In this document: one piece after another, positions 33,901 to 42,215 of the stretch
Layout of the letters: each line of letters starts with the position of its first letter
Position numbering within the stretch: position 1 is the first letter of the stretch
Source: JAUIBE01 sp035267185
GTDB taxonomy: Bacteria; Pseudomonadota; Gammaproteobacteria; Xanthomonadales; SZUA-36
Length of the DNA: 64,000 nt
Assembly: GCA_035267185.1 (NCBI GenBank)
Contig: DATFLY010000127.1
Span: 1-64,000 of the forward strand
Direction of reading: 5' to 3'
Made by a program: the position numbers and the translations under genes
Notes under the pieces: generated by a model
Database searches by the model: none
What the model saw: the letters and a program-made list of their open reading frames with translations, nothing else
Told to the model about the DNA's origin: nothing

Positions 33901-35973
33901 TTTTCAGACATCGCCAATGGTATCGCATTGGAAAGAGGGTTCTGGCTTGGTGACGCATTCGCCTCAGGTGGCTCTGTCGGTTATGACCACAAGGGCATGG
34001 GGATCACTGCAAAGGGCGCCTGGGAGGGTGTCAAGCGACATTTTCGTGAACTTGGCACTGATATTCAGAAAGAGCCCTTCACCGTGGTCGGAATTGGTGA
34101 TATGAGCGGCGACGTATTCGGCAACGGCATGCTCCTGTCACCGCAGATCAGGTTGCAGGCCGCTTTTAACCATCTGCATATCTTCCTGGACCCGGACCCG
34201 GATCCTGCGAAGGGCTTTAAAGAACGTCAGAGACTTTTTGATCTGCCGCGCTCCAACTGGGCAGATTACAACCAGAAACTGATTTCAAAAGGCGGAGGAA
34301 TCTTTTCGCGGCAGGACAAGGTCATTCCTCTCAGCGAAGAAGTCCGCGAGTGGCTGGGTCTTGAAGTTGAGCACCTGTCTCCTCCGGAATTGATTCGCGA
34401 ACTTTTGAAGGCGCCGATTGACCTGCTCTGGAATGGTGGTATCGGCACTTACATCAAGGCATCGGCTGAAAGTCATTCCGATACCGGAGACCTGGTGAAC
34501 TCGCCTTTACGTGTTGATGGCTGTGATTTGCGTTGCAAGGTGGTTGGTGAAGGTGGAAATCTTGGTGCCACACAGCTTGGCAGGATTGAGTTTGCGCGCA
34601 ATGGCGGCAGTATCAATACTGATTTTATCGATAATTCTGCTGGTGTTGACTGCTCGGATCACGAGGTTAATATCAAAATTCTGCTCAACCTGCTGATGCG
34701 CGAGGGGAAGCTCAAGCCGTCTGCTCGCAAGCAGTTACTGGCTCGCATGACGGATGAAGTATCAGACCTGGTGTTGCGCAGCAATTATCTGCAAACCCAG
34801 GCGATTTCAATGATGGTGCGACTGACCGGAGCCAGGTTGGGTGCCAAGGAGCACTTCATCAGGGTTCTCGAGGATGAAGGATTGCTCGATCGTGACCTGG
34901 AAGCCCTGCCTGATGATGAGGAAATTGTCGCGCGCCGCAAACGGGGAGAAGGACTGACAAGGCCGGAGTTGTCGGTGTTGTTGTCATATAGCAAGATCAG
35001 GCTTTACCAGCAGCTTTTGGATTCCGAACTGCCCGAGGATGAGTATCTCGGGCGTGAGTTGGTCCGCTATTTCCCGCAACCGTTGCAAAAGAAATATTCT
35101 GATTCCATGCAGGGTCACCGGCTGCGCAGGGAAATTGTTGCAACGCAGGTCACCAATGGCCTGATTAATCGCATGGGTGCATCTTTCACCCTCAGAATGC
35201 ATGAAGATACCGGCGCATCCGCGTCTGATGTTGCCAAGGCGTTCACGGTTGCAAGGGAAGTGTTTGATGCCCGTGAATACTGGAGTGTGATTGAAGCCCT
35301 GGACAACCAGGTGGATGCTGCATTGCAGACAACCGCTAACCTGGCGATGTGGAATTTGCTGCGACAGGCCACGCGCTGGCTGCTGAACCAGTCAAGAAAA
35401 GTCGGTGATATTGAAAAGAAGATCGAGAGACTGGCTCCTGGCATACAGGTCATGAGCAAGGCCATCGAGTCTTCCCTATCTGCAGAGGATGTCGTGCATC
35501 TTGAAGCCACCATGCAACCTTACGTCGAATCCGGTTTTTCCAGGAAACTGGCGATGCGAATCGCTTTGCTGCCGATGCTTTTTTCGGCACTCGATGTGGT
35601 TGAAACTGCTGCCCAGAGACGGACATCGCCAGAACGGGTGTCACTGATTTACTTTGGGCTCGGCGAGGTTTTGGAATTGAAGTGGCTGCGCTCAGAGGTC
35701 GAGGCGCTCAAAGTTGACGGTCAGTGGCATGCACATGCACGAGGTAATCTTCGAAGCGAACTGTTGAGTTACCACAACCGATTGGTTGGACGCGTTCTTG
35801 CATCCAATGGGCGATCAAAGGATCCTGTGGCAGCCTGGCTTGAGGCTAATGAAGAGTCGGTAAGAAGCGTCATGGACATGCTGCACGATATGCGCAATCA
35901 GCCGGCAATGGATTATGCAACGCTGGCTGTCGCTGTGCGCTCTCTCAGCAAGCTGATTGACAACACTGCATGA
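30988..35973 (+). CDS. gdhB: NAD-specific glutamate dehydrogenase, large 180-kDa class
   Basis: A 1661-aa catabolic enzyme converting glutamate and NAD to 2-oxoglutarate and ammonia, belonging to the large Bac_GDH class known from Pseudomonas and others. The first ~700 residues hold regulatory ACT-like domains (MPFLVDSVNLALSELEIAVH near residue 112), and the catalytic domain has RIARGGLRWSDRREDFRTE, the active lysine in VPVGAKGGFVIKK (about residue 900) and GIGDMSGDVFGNGMLLSP. Start codon TTG overlaps the acyl-CoA dehydrogenase stop, and the stop overlaps the NAD kinase ATG, each by 4 nt, so three genes are coupled. Confidence 0.96.
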   Translation: MNKSNSSSQHPVPGEADQKQQILDQIIELAGSRASKRKAAFLKRFIPAFFRRVSLEDMQSEPLMVLAGMVANQFDFAFRRKSGELLLRVFNPAEKRDGWDCEHTVIELVNDDMPFLVDSVNLALSELEIAVHLMIHPVMRVRRGPSGQLTEVCEKGADVGHMESLMQIQIGRQTDENVLTRIHHEIEVAMMDVRVAVADWRKMRALAGNTVEKLSEWAPRIDEEELEESQDFLKWLVDDHFTFLGARDYEVIRKGKGHQLRVVEGSGLGILREDGSQARSRPLSTLAEVVRSRRHGHPLLVTKTNARSRIHRVGYMDYIGVLRYDKKGFTIGERRFLGLFTSNAYNRGMMQTPLVRDKVKSVLNQARLVHGSHSWKSMVHIMETLPRDELFQASVDELLEIGHGVLYLQERSRVRLFIRREQFGRFFSCLVYIPRERFNTENRKKIQKILKRALKGARLDYVVQVSESVLARLHVIVRPRAGTQVEPNVKILEQKIVDALRSWMDELTEILVQKHGEETGQAWVGKFGPAIPEAYKEDVSPWVAAFDIENAAQLGSEHDLKMSLYRPRRQRAGILRFKIFHRKDPVPLSDVLPMLENLGLRIVSERPYEFSWAEEDSLWIQDFDMMPAVGRDINVEAVRDRFQEAFERVLRGQTESDGFNRLILAARLHWRQVKMIRAYCKFLLQTRVTFSQSYMEETLSRHPLIARLLVDLFEARFDPARGSETEFRIEQARKRAQQAYLSLNKGECAADAVLPELLDEAVEARGADRDKQVATLRAAFMRALNSVTSLDEDRILHHFYNAIWETLRTNYFQAADGDGNPHEHISFKFDSGRIVDLPQPRPFREIWVFSTRFEGIHLRCGRIARGGLRWSDRREDFRTEVLGLMKAQNVKNTMIVPVGAKGGFVIKKMPENADRDTFMKIGISCYSQFINGLLDITDNLDEKEILPPPEVVRHDNDDPYLVVAADKGTATFSDIANGIALERGFWLGDAFASGGSVGYDHKGMGITAKGAWEGVKRHFRELGTDIQKEPFTVVGIGDMSGDVFGNGMLLSPQIRLQAAFNHLHIFLDPDPDPAKGFKERQRLFDLPRSNWADYNQKLISKGGGIFSRQDKVIPLSEEVREWLGLEVEHLSPPELIRELLKAPIDLLWNGGIGTYIKASAESHSDTGDLVNSPLRVDGCDLRCKVVGEGGNLGATQLGRIEFARNGGSINTDFIDNSAGVDCSDHEVNIKILLNLLMREGKLKPSARKQLLARMTDEVSDLVLRSNYLQTQAISMMVRLTGARLGAKEHFIRVLEDEGLLDRDLEALPDDEEIVARRKRGEGLTRPELSVLLSYSKIRLYQQLLDSELPEDEYLGRELVRYFPQPLQKKYSDSMQGHRLRREIVATQVTNGLINRMGASFTLRMHEDTGASASDVAKAFTVAREVFDAREYWSVIEALDNQVDAALQTTANLAMWNLLRQATRWLLNQSRKVGDIEKKIERLAPGIQVMSKAIESSLSAEDVVHLEATMQPYVESGFSRKLAMRIALLPMLFSALDVVETAAQRRTSPERVSLIYFGLGEVLELKWLRSEVEALKVDGQWHAHARGNLRSELLSYHNRLVGRVLASNGRSKDPVAAWLEANEESVRSVMDMLHDMRNQPAMDYATLAVAVRSLSKLIDNTA

Positions 35974-36749
35974 GTCCTGCACAAAAATCAGACCCCGCAA
36001 TTCATTTCGTGGCAAGTCTTTCGGATCGTGCACAAAAGGCTCTTGCTGATCTTCAGGATTTGTACGGTCAGACCAACGTGGAATCAGCCAGCATCATTGT
36101 TGCGCTTGGTGGCGACGGATTTATGCTTAGGACATTACATCGACTGCTTTCAACGCAGCTGCCCGTTTACGGCATGAAACTTGGAGACGTCGGGTTTCTG
36201 ATGAATCGTTATCGTGCCGAGGGCCTTTACGAGCGTATTTGCGAGGCGCAACTTGTTGAACTCAGTCCACTTAGAATGGTGACCAGGACCGAGGCAGGTC
36301 ATGAAAGCCAGGCGCTCGCCATCAATGAAGTATCGTTATTGCGACAAACCAACCAGGCAGCGCATATCAGGATATCCGTGAATGATCACGTCAAGGTTGA
36401 AGAGCTGGTTTGCGACGGCGTACTGGTGTCCACTGCTGCCGGAAGCACTGCTTATAACCTGTCAGCACACGGACCGATTCTACCGCTGGGAACAGACGCG
36501 TTGGCATTGACACCAATTTCACCATTTCGCCCAAGACGCTGGAAAGGCGCGGTGCTGCCGAGCAGTGCCCGCATCCGTTTCGATATTCTTGATCACTACA
36601 AGCGACCCGTCAGTGCAACTGCAGACGCACACGAAGTACGAAATGTGACGTCAGTCGATGTGTCCCAGGCTCAGGATGAAGAACTCAAACTGATGTTCGA
36701 CCCTGATCATAATCTCGAAGATCGAATACTGGATGAGCAGTTCCTGTAA
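35970..36749 (+). CDS. nadK: NAD kinase, short alphaproteobacterial-like form
   Basis: A 259-aa kinase that makes NADP from NAD and ATP. The GGDG catalytic motif is in IIVALGGDGFMLRTLH near residue 46, with the NAD-binding AINEVSLLRQT and the conserved VCDGVLVSTAAGSTAYNLSAHGPILPL. The protein is shorter than E. coli NadK (292 aa), lacks its N-terminal strand, and the motif wording (GDGFMLRTLH, GDVGFLMNRY) resembles the alphaproteobacterial NAD kinases. The ATG overlaps the TGA of gdhB (ATGA), linking NADP supply to glutamate catabolism. A standard nadK may exist elsewhere. Confidence 0.9.
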   Translation: MSPAQKSDPAIHFVASLSDRAQKALADLQDLYGQTNVESASIIVALGGDGFMLRTLHRLLSTQLPVYGMKLGDVGFLMNRYRAEGLYERICEAQLVELSPLRMVTRTEAGHESQALAINEVSLLRQTNQAAHIRISVNDHVKVEELVCDGVLVSTAAGSTAYNLSAHGPILPLGTDALALTPISPFRPRRWKGAVLPSSARIRFDILDHYKRPVSATADAHEVRNVTSVDVSQAQDEELKLMFDPDHNLEDRILDEQFL

Positions 36750-36784
36750 GTTTCGTCGTCAACTGGCCAGGCCATCAAAATTCA

Positions 36785-38230
36785 ATGAATGAAATAACAT
36801 CCCCTGAAGGCGCTGGTGCGCCATCGTCGGCAGAATCAACCCCTTTGCTTCCCTGCCACATCATAATTGCCCACCCGGATAAGCCAAAATTCCTGGTCAT
36901 CAGGCACAGTGGCGATCATTGGTCACCCCCGATGCTCAAGGTTCCGGTTGCAGGCTCGATCATGTACAAGCCTGCAATGATCAATCGAGGCATGATGAAG
37001 AAGTATGGCTTGAGGACGACTGTTCTGAGAATCGTCATGGAGGCCCAGAATTATGTCCTGATCGAACTGGAGCTTCATGCCAGTTCAAAAAGACAGATGC
37101 AGGCTGTCTGGGTGGGTCGTGAAGAATATGCCCAGTTCAAAAAACGCGGGGATGACGACACCGATCCTTTTGAGTTCTGGCTGCAGGAGAAAGAGGATGG
37201 CGAGGTATCTGATCTGCGAGCACCCTGGCAGAGATATGGCTGGTATCAAAGGGCTGATGAATGGTTGACGCAAAAGCTGGTTGAGCTTGGGATTCAGGAA
37301 AGGGGGTCAATACAGCAGTTCAAGGCAGGATGGCCAATGGCCTGTATTTTGCGCGTCTCAACGTCGCAGGGCCAGGTGTATCTGAAGAGCAGTTACAACA
37401 AAAAACCGGGAGAGGCGCGCCTGACTAATTTACTGGCCGGGAAGTGGCCTGAACATGTCCCCGCACCATTGGCGAGCGATGAAGCAAGCAACTGGATGGT
37501 GCTGCGGGATTTTAAACTCAGAAACGAAAACATACCGTCCTGGAATGATCTTCCTGAGTTTGCCAGGGTCCTTGGAAAAATCCAGGTCGGACTGATGGAC
37601 GAGTTGGAAAACCTTAAGGAAATTGAATGTGGCAACATGAATCTCGATTTTCTGTGTAATACCGACGGGCGATCACAAGATCTGTTTGAGTCCTCAGTGG
37701 CGCTCTTGCAGGAAGGTCAGAACGCGCTGACTGATGATGACCTGGATTTATTCAGGTCTTCAGTCTTGGAAATACATGAATCATGCAGAGAACTGGAGTG
37801 TTTTGAAATTCCGGATAGTTTGTCACACCTTGATTTCAGGCCTGATAACCTGTTCGTTGAGGATGGCAGGTATTTTGTGATCGACTGGGCGGATGTGGCC
37901 ATCACGCACCCATTCATGGCGCTTTGTCGAACCCTGGATTTTTTCGAACACTACATGAATGAAGATATGGCGCTTGATGGACATGATCATATTGACCAGG
38001 AAGTGGTGAACAGCATGAAGGATGCATACCTGGCTAACTTTGTCGGTTTTCAGCCCCACGAGAAACTCGAGGAAGCATTCAGGATCGCGTATTCCATATA
38101 CCCCTTGTTTTATTTCTATTACGTTGCCGGGCAAATCAGGCTGATTGAGCCAGGGTCACCGCATTCAGACCTGTTGGTTCACCTTTTAAAGTCCCGGGCA
38201 AGAATCCTGATCAGATCGGGAACGGAATAG
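36785..38230 (+). CDS. Nudix-like / aminoglycoside phosphotransferase-fold fusion protein
   Basis: A 481-aa cytoplasmic protein of unknown role. Residues 1-150 resemble a Nudix-type fold (HIIIAHPDKPKFLVIRH, a strand-rich region, then AVWVGREEYAQF) but I see no intact Nudix box. Residues 165-481 are an APH/choline-kinase-like domain with the catalytic loop HLDFRPDNLFVEDG near residue 348 and the metal-binding segment VIDWADVAITHPF near 366, so phosphotransfer to a small molecule is likely. It follows nadK by 35 bp and precedes the 5'-nucleotidase gene, suggesting nucleotide or cofactor metabolism. Resistance to aminoglycosides should not be inferred. Confidence 0.75.
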   Translation: MNEITSPEGAGAPSSAESTPLLPCHIIIAHPDKPKFLVIRHSGDHWSPPMLKVPVAGSIMYKPAMINRGMMKKYGLRTTVLRIVMEAQNYVLIELELHASSKRQMQAVWVGREEYAQFKKRGDDDTDPFEFWLQEKEDGEVSDLRAPWQRYGWYQRADEWLTQKLVELGIQERGSIQQFKAGWPMACILRVSTSQGQVYLKSSYNKKPGEARLTNLLAGKWPEHVPAPLASDEASNWMVLRDFKLRNENIPSWNDLPEFARVLGKIQVGLMDELENLKEIECGNMNLDFLCNTDGRSQDLFESSVALLQEGQNALTDDDLDLFRSSVLEIHESCRELECFEIPDSLSHLDFRPDNLFVEDGRYFVIDWADVAITHPFMALCRTLDFFEHYMNEDMALDGHDHIDQEVVNSMKDAYLANFVGFQPHEKLEEAFRIAYSIYPLFYFYYVAGQIRLIEPGSPHSDLLVHLLKSRARILIRSGTE

Positions 38231-38279
38231 GATCAGCTGGTTTCTCATCATTTGAGAGATACCCTGTTAACCTGAGTAC

Positions 38280-39218
38280 ATGAAAACGGTGACGGACAAA
38301 ACCAGCACTCCGACTGCGGCACCCGGGCGCCTGGTAATTGCGCTGTCTTCACAGGCGCTTTTTGACATGCGTCACAGCCACGAGGTTTTCGAAACACAGG
38401 GGCTGAAGGCCTATGCCGAATACCAGGTGGAACATGAGAATGAACTTCTGGAGCCAGGTGTGGCTTTTCCCCTTGCCAGGAAACTGTTGGCGCTTAACGA
38501 GGACGAGGTTGAGCACCCGGTGGTCGAGGTCATATTGCTGTCGCGAAACAGTGCTGACACCGGCCTGAGAATATTCAACAGCATTGAACATTATGACCTG
38601 AATATTGAGCGGGCAGCATTCACAAGTGGCGCAAGTCCCTGGCGCTATATGACGGCTTATAATGCCGACCTGTGGCTCTCTACCAACGGTGCGGACGTCG
38701 GCAGGGCGCTTAAATCGGGCTACGCGGCTGCGACTATTCTTCCCTGCGGGGCAAATCGCAACCAGGAGCCGGTTGAAGAGCGGGAACTGCGAATCGCATT
38801 TGATGGTGATGCGGTCATTTTTAGTGATGAGGCCGAGCGCGTCTACCAGGCCGGCGGGCTTGATGCTTTTGCCGACAGTGAACGTGCCGCGGCAAACCAG
38901 CCACTGTCAGGCGGGCCTTTCAAACGGGTCCTTGAGGCGCTTCACAAGATTCAGTCGGCGTATCCGCAGGAAAACAATCCCATCCGCACGGCCCTGGTCA
39001 CTGCGCGCTCCGCGCCGGCTCACAAACGAGTGGTTCTGACGCTCAGGGAATGGGGTATTCGTATTGATGAAGCGCTTTTTCTTGGCGGACGTGCCAAGGG
39101 AGAGTTCCTGAAAGCGTTTGGTGCTGACATCTTTTTTGATGATCAGCAGGTTCATATCGAGTCTGCCAGCGCGCATGTCACGGCAGCGCATGTGCCGTTC
39201 GGTGTCGTCAACGAGTAA
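38280..39218 (+). CDS. 5'-nucleotidase, cytosolic NT5C1-like family
   Basis: A 312-aa member of the family (Pfam 5-nucleotidase) that includes the animal cytosolic 5'-nucleotidase I and bacterial relatives dephosphorylating nucleoside monophosphates. Recognisable blocks are LVIALSSQALFDM, HPVVEVILLSRNSADTGLRIFNSIEHY, RAAFTSGASP, LRIAFDGDAVIFSDEAERVY, RTALVTARSAPAHKRVVLTLREWG and FLGGRAKGEFLKAFGADIFFDDQ, matching HAD-type motifs with aspartates in FDGDAVIFSDE. It sits behind the nadK and Nudix/APH genes, consistent with a nucleotide turnover role. The ribosome-binding site is weak. Confidence 0.88.
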   Translation: MKTVTDKTSTPTAAPGRLVIALSSQALFDMRHSHEVFETQGLKAYAEYQVEHENELLEPGVAFPLARKLLALNEDEVEHPVVEVILLSRNSADTGLRIFNSIEHYDLNIERAAFTSGASPWRYMTAYNADLWLSTNGADVGRALKSGYAAATILPCGANRNQEPVEERELRIAFDGDAVIFSDEAERVYQAGGLDAFADSERAAANQPLSGGPFKRVLEALHKIQSAYPQENNPIRTALVTARSAPAHKRVVLTLREWGIRIDEALFLGGRAKGEFLKAFGADIFFDDQQVHIESASAHVTAAHVPFGVVNE

Positions 39219-39349
39219 GCTGGGCACGCCGGTACCTCGGTTTGTCATTTTCTTCACCGGTTTTATTGAATAATCACCACGCTTGATCAACCCATAATAG
39301 GGTAGAATATCCCGCTGTTTTTCAGGCTTATATTGGTTTCGGAGTCGGT

Positions 39350-40513
39350 ATGTCCCAGTTAAATCCACTCGATCTTTACGACATTAATTCCCTGCTCACA
39401 GAAGAAGAGCAAATGATTCGCGACAGCGTTGCGAGATTTGTGGATGAAAGGGCCATGCCCCTGATTGCAAAACACTTCGACGATGCGACATTTCCTTCCG
39501 AGTTGGTGCCTGAAATCGCAGAGTTGGGACTGCTGGGATCCAGCCTTGAAGGCTATGGATGCGCTGGTCTTAACGCGGTGTCATATGGCCTGATTTGCCA
39601 GGAACTGGAGCGATGTGACTCGGGACTGAGGAGTTTTGTATCGGTTCAGTCCAGTCTCGCCATGTATCCAATCTACGCATACGGCTCAGAGGAACAAAAA
39701 CAACGCTGGTTGCCCGGCATGGCGGCAGGCGAAATCATTGGCTGCTTCGGCCTGACTGAGTCGCATGGAGGCTCTGATCCGGGCGCCATGAAAACACATG
39801 CAAAACGTGATGGTGATGACTGGATCATCAATGGTTCCAAGATGTGGATTACCAATGGTTCAGTTGCTGATATTGCGGTGGTCTGGGCGATGACCGAAGA
39901 GGGAATCATGGGCTTTGTGATTGAAAAGGACATGCCCGGATTCGATGCGCCGGAAATTCACTCCAAGATGTCATTACGGGCCTCGGTCACATCAGAATTG
40001 TATTTCGACAATGTCCGTGTTCCGGAGTCAAACCGTCTTCCTGAAGTCGTGGGACTGAAGGGTCCATTGGGCTGCCTGACACAGGCTCGTTACGGAATTA
40101 CCTGGGGTCCAATCGGCTCTGCCGTCGCCTGTATGAAAGAGGTGATCGACTATACCGCGGATCGCAAGTTATTCGGCAGGCCGCTTGCTGCCAACCAGGC
40201 AGTGCAGATTCGTATTGCTGAAATGGCCCGAAAAATCACTTCCGCCCAGCTGCTTTCTCTGAGGCTGGGGCGCTTGAAAGATGAAGGCAAGATGGCGCAT
40301 TCACAGGTCAGCCTGGCCAAGTGGAACAATGTCCGAATGGCACTCGATATTGCACGGGATTGTCGTGATCTGCTCGGTGGAAGTGGCATCACCACTGAAT
40401 ACCAGGCGATCAGGCATATGCTGAACCTGGAAAGCGTGATCACCTACGAGGGCACTGAAACTGTTCATCAACTGGTGATCGGGCGGGAACTCACCGGAAT
40501 TAACGCTTTTTAA
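39350..40513 (+). CDS. gcdH: Glutaryl-CoA dehydrogenase
   Basis: A 387-aa FAD enzyme that oxidatively decarboxylates glutaryl-CoA to crotonyl-CoA in lysine and tryptophan breakdown. Family markers: LLTEEEQMIRDSVARFVDE, LGLLGSSLEGYGCAGLNAVSYGLI, RSFVSVQSSLAMYPIYAYGSEEQKQ, GCFGLTESHGGSDPGAM, GITWGPIGSAVAC and the catalytic Glu in VITYEGTETVHQLVIGRELTG. Length matches bacterial GcdH. CGGAG stands just before the ATG. It is transcribed separately from the upstream nucleotidase (131 bp gap) and convergent with the M28 peptidase gene. Confidence 0.95.
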   Translation: MSQLNPLDLYDINSLLTEEEQMIRDSVARFVDERAMPLIAKHFDDATFPSELVPEIAELGLLGSSLEGYGCAGLNAVSYGLICQELERCDSGLRSFVSVQSSLAMYPIYAYGSEEQKQRWLPGMAAGEIIGCFGLTESHGGSDPGAMKTHAKRDGDDWIINGSKMWITNGSVADIAVVWAMTEEGIMGFVIEKDMPGFDAPEIHSKMSLRASVTSELYFDNVRVPESNRLPEVVGLKGPLGCLTQARYGITWGPIGSAVACMKEVIDYTADRKLFGRPLAANQAVQIRIAEMARKITSAQLLSLRLGRLKDEGKMAHSQVSLAKWNNVRMALDIARDCRDLLGGSGITTEYQAIRHMLNLESVITYEGTETVHQLVIGRELTGINAF

Positions 40514-40537
40514 TTTGGGAGTTCGTGGTTGTGCCGT

Positions 40538-42202
40538 TCATGGCATGGACGCATCGCGTATCGCGCGAAATTCATTGCCTTCATACCACTGGGGCCAGTT
40601 TTCGCTGTCAACAACGTCAAGTCCCACTTCGAACAACAGTGAAATATCTTCCATCATGCCTCGCGGGTCCCACTCATCACTGACTTCGTCAGCGGGTTGA
40701 TGGTATTTGATCGCATAATATTCCCTGCTTTTTTCCAGCCCGTATTCTTCTCCAAGTTTACGGTTATCCACGCCGGACTTTATGTAAAGCATGGGAACCC
40801 CTTTCTTCGCAAAAGCGAAGTGATCTGAGCGATAGTAGCTGCCGCGTTCAGGATTTGGTTCAGGTTTAACCTCGCGTTCCTGGGCCCTGGCGGCATACCT
40901 GAGGATGTCTTCCAGTTCGGATGAGCCGAAACCGACCACGGTGACATCCCTGGCACGCCCATACTGCAGCATTGCGTCCATGTTGACGCCAGCGACTGTC
41001 TTGTTCATCGGGAACACGGGATTCGCTGCATACCACTCAGAACCCAGCTTGCCGGATTCCTCTGCGGTTACAGCAAGGAATGCAACGCTTCGAAGGGACC
41101 CTGTCGGTAGCGCCGTAAAGGCATGGGCAAGTTCAATCAGGGCAGATACTCCCGTGGCGTTGTCTACCGCGCCGTTGTAGATCACATCCTCACTGGGGTC
41201 GTCTGATTCCCTGGTGCCAATGTGATCCCAGTGCGCCATATAAATGAAAGCTTCATCCGGAGATTCAGTGCCAGCTAAAAGTCCGCCAACGTTGTATGAC
41301 TCGCCACGTTTGATGTCGTTTTCAACGCTGGCGTTCAACGTGAATCCAATTGGAACGGGCTCAAACTCGGGACTAAGGGCGCGTTTTTTCAGTTCTTCAA
41401 GATCCAGCCCGGATTCAGAAAGAAGTGCAGTTGCCTGATCCAGTTGAATCCACGAGCCCAATAGGACGGTGGGTGGGGCAGAGTCGGTTTGGGGCAAAGC
41501 AAAATCAGTGCCGCTCCAGCTGTTTCGGACCGTGTCCCAGCCATATGATGCAGGTGCAGTTTCGTGAACCAAGATCACAGCAGAAGCCCCTTGCCTGGCT
41601 GCTTCTTCGAGTTTGTAAGTCCAGCGGCCGTAGTAGGTCATGGCTTTTCCCCTGAATACAGACTCGTTCTCGAGGGTGAATCCGGGGTCGTTGACCAGGA
41701 CAAGCGCCGTCTTGCCCGTCATGTCGATGCCCTTGTAATCATTCCAGTCATATTCAGGTGCGACAACGCCGTAACCCGCAAATACAATTTCGCTGTCACT
41801 GACGGATACCCTGGGCTCAACCCGCTGGGTCCAGGCGACAAATTCATCTGCATAGACCAGTGATTTGCTGTTCGGGCCCCTTGTGAATGACATGCTTGCC
41901 GTTTCTGAATTGACGGTCATCGATATCAGGGGAACCGGCTGCAGAAAACTGTCACCGAACAGGGGTTCCAGTCCGGCCTCACGAAACTTCTTTTCAAGAA
42001 AATCCAGGGTGAGTTTCTCACCTTCTGTCATTGGCGCGCGGCCGCCAAATTCATCAGAAGACAGTATGCTGACATTCTCGAGAAACCTGTTCGCCCTGAG
42101 GTTTTTATTGAGTTGCTTTGTTTCACTGACGGATGCTATCTCAGCGACCACAAGAGCGGGAAACAAGCAGATAAAAGACATCAATATTAGTTTGTAAGGC
42201 AT
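40538..42202 (-). CDS. Secreted M28-family zinc peptidase with PA domain
   Basis: A 554-aa aminopeptidase-like protein with a signal peptide (MPYKLILMSFICLFPALVVAE). A protease-associated (PA) insertion lies around residues 130-290 (VSDSEIVFAGYGVVAPEYDWNDYKG, GASAVILVHE). The metallopeptidase domain carries the zinc ligands typical of M28: AHWDHIG, the Asp of GAVDNATGVSALIELA, the catalytic/ligand Glu pair in VTAEESGKLGS and the late His in KYHQPADE. It is probably periplasmic or outer-membrane associated and trims peptides. It follows murB by 13 bp on the same strand. Confidence 0.92.
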   Translation of the reverse strand: MPYKLILMSFICLFPALVVAEIASVSETKQLNKNLRANRFLENVSILSSDEFGGRAPMTEGEKLTLDFLEKKFREAGLEPLFGDSFLQPVPLISMTVNSETASMSFTRGPNSKSLVYADEFVAWTQRVEPRVSVSDSEIVFAGYGVVAPEYDWNDYKGIDMTGKTALVLVNDPGFTLENESVFRGKAMTYYGRWTYKLEEAARQGASAVILVHETAPASYGWDTVRNSWSGTDFALPQTDSAPPTVLLGSWIQLDQATALLSESGLDLEELKKRALSPEFEPVPIGFTLNASVENDIKRGESYNVGGLLAGTESPDEAFIYMAHWDHIGTRESDDPSEDVIYNGAVDNATGVSALIELAHAFTALPTGSLRSVAFLAVTAEESGKLGSEWYAANPVFPMNKTVAGVNMDAMLQYGRARDVTVVGFGSSELEDILRYAARAQEREVKPEPNPERGSYYRSDHFAFAKKGVPMLYIKSGVDNRKLGEEYGLEKSREYYAIKYHQPADEVSDEWDPRGMMEDISLLFEVGLDVVDSENWPQWYEGNEFRAIRDASMP

Positions 42203-42215
42203 TGAAATATATTTC

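Noticed and set aside
36785..38230. Aminoglycoside-resistance gene
   Set aside because: The kinase fold is shared by many small-molecule kinases; chromosomal context with NAD kinase and a nucleotidase gives no sign of resistance.
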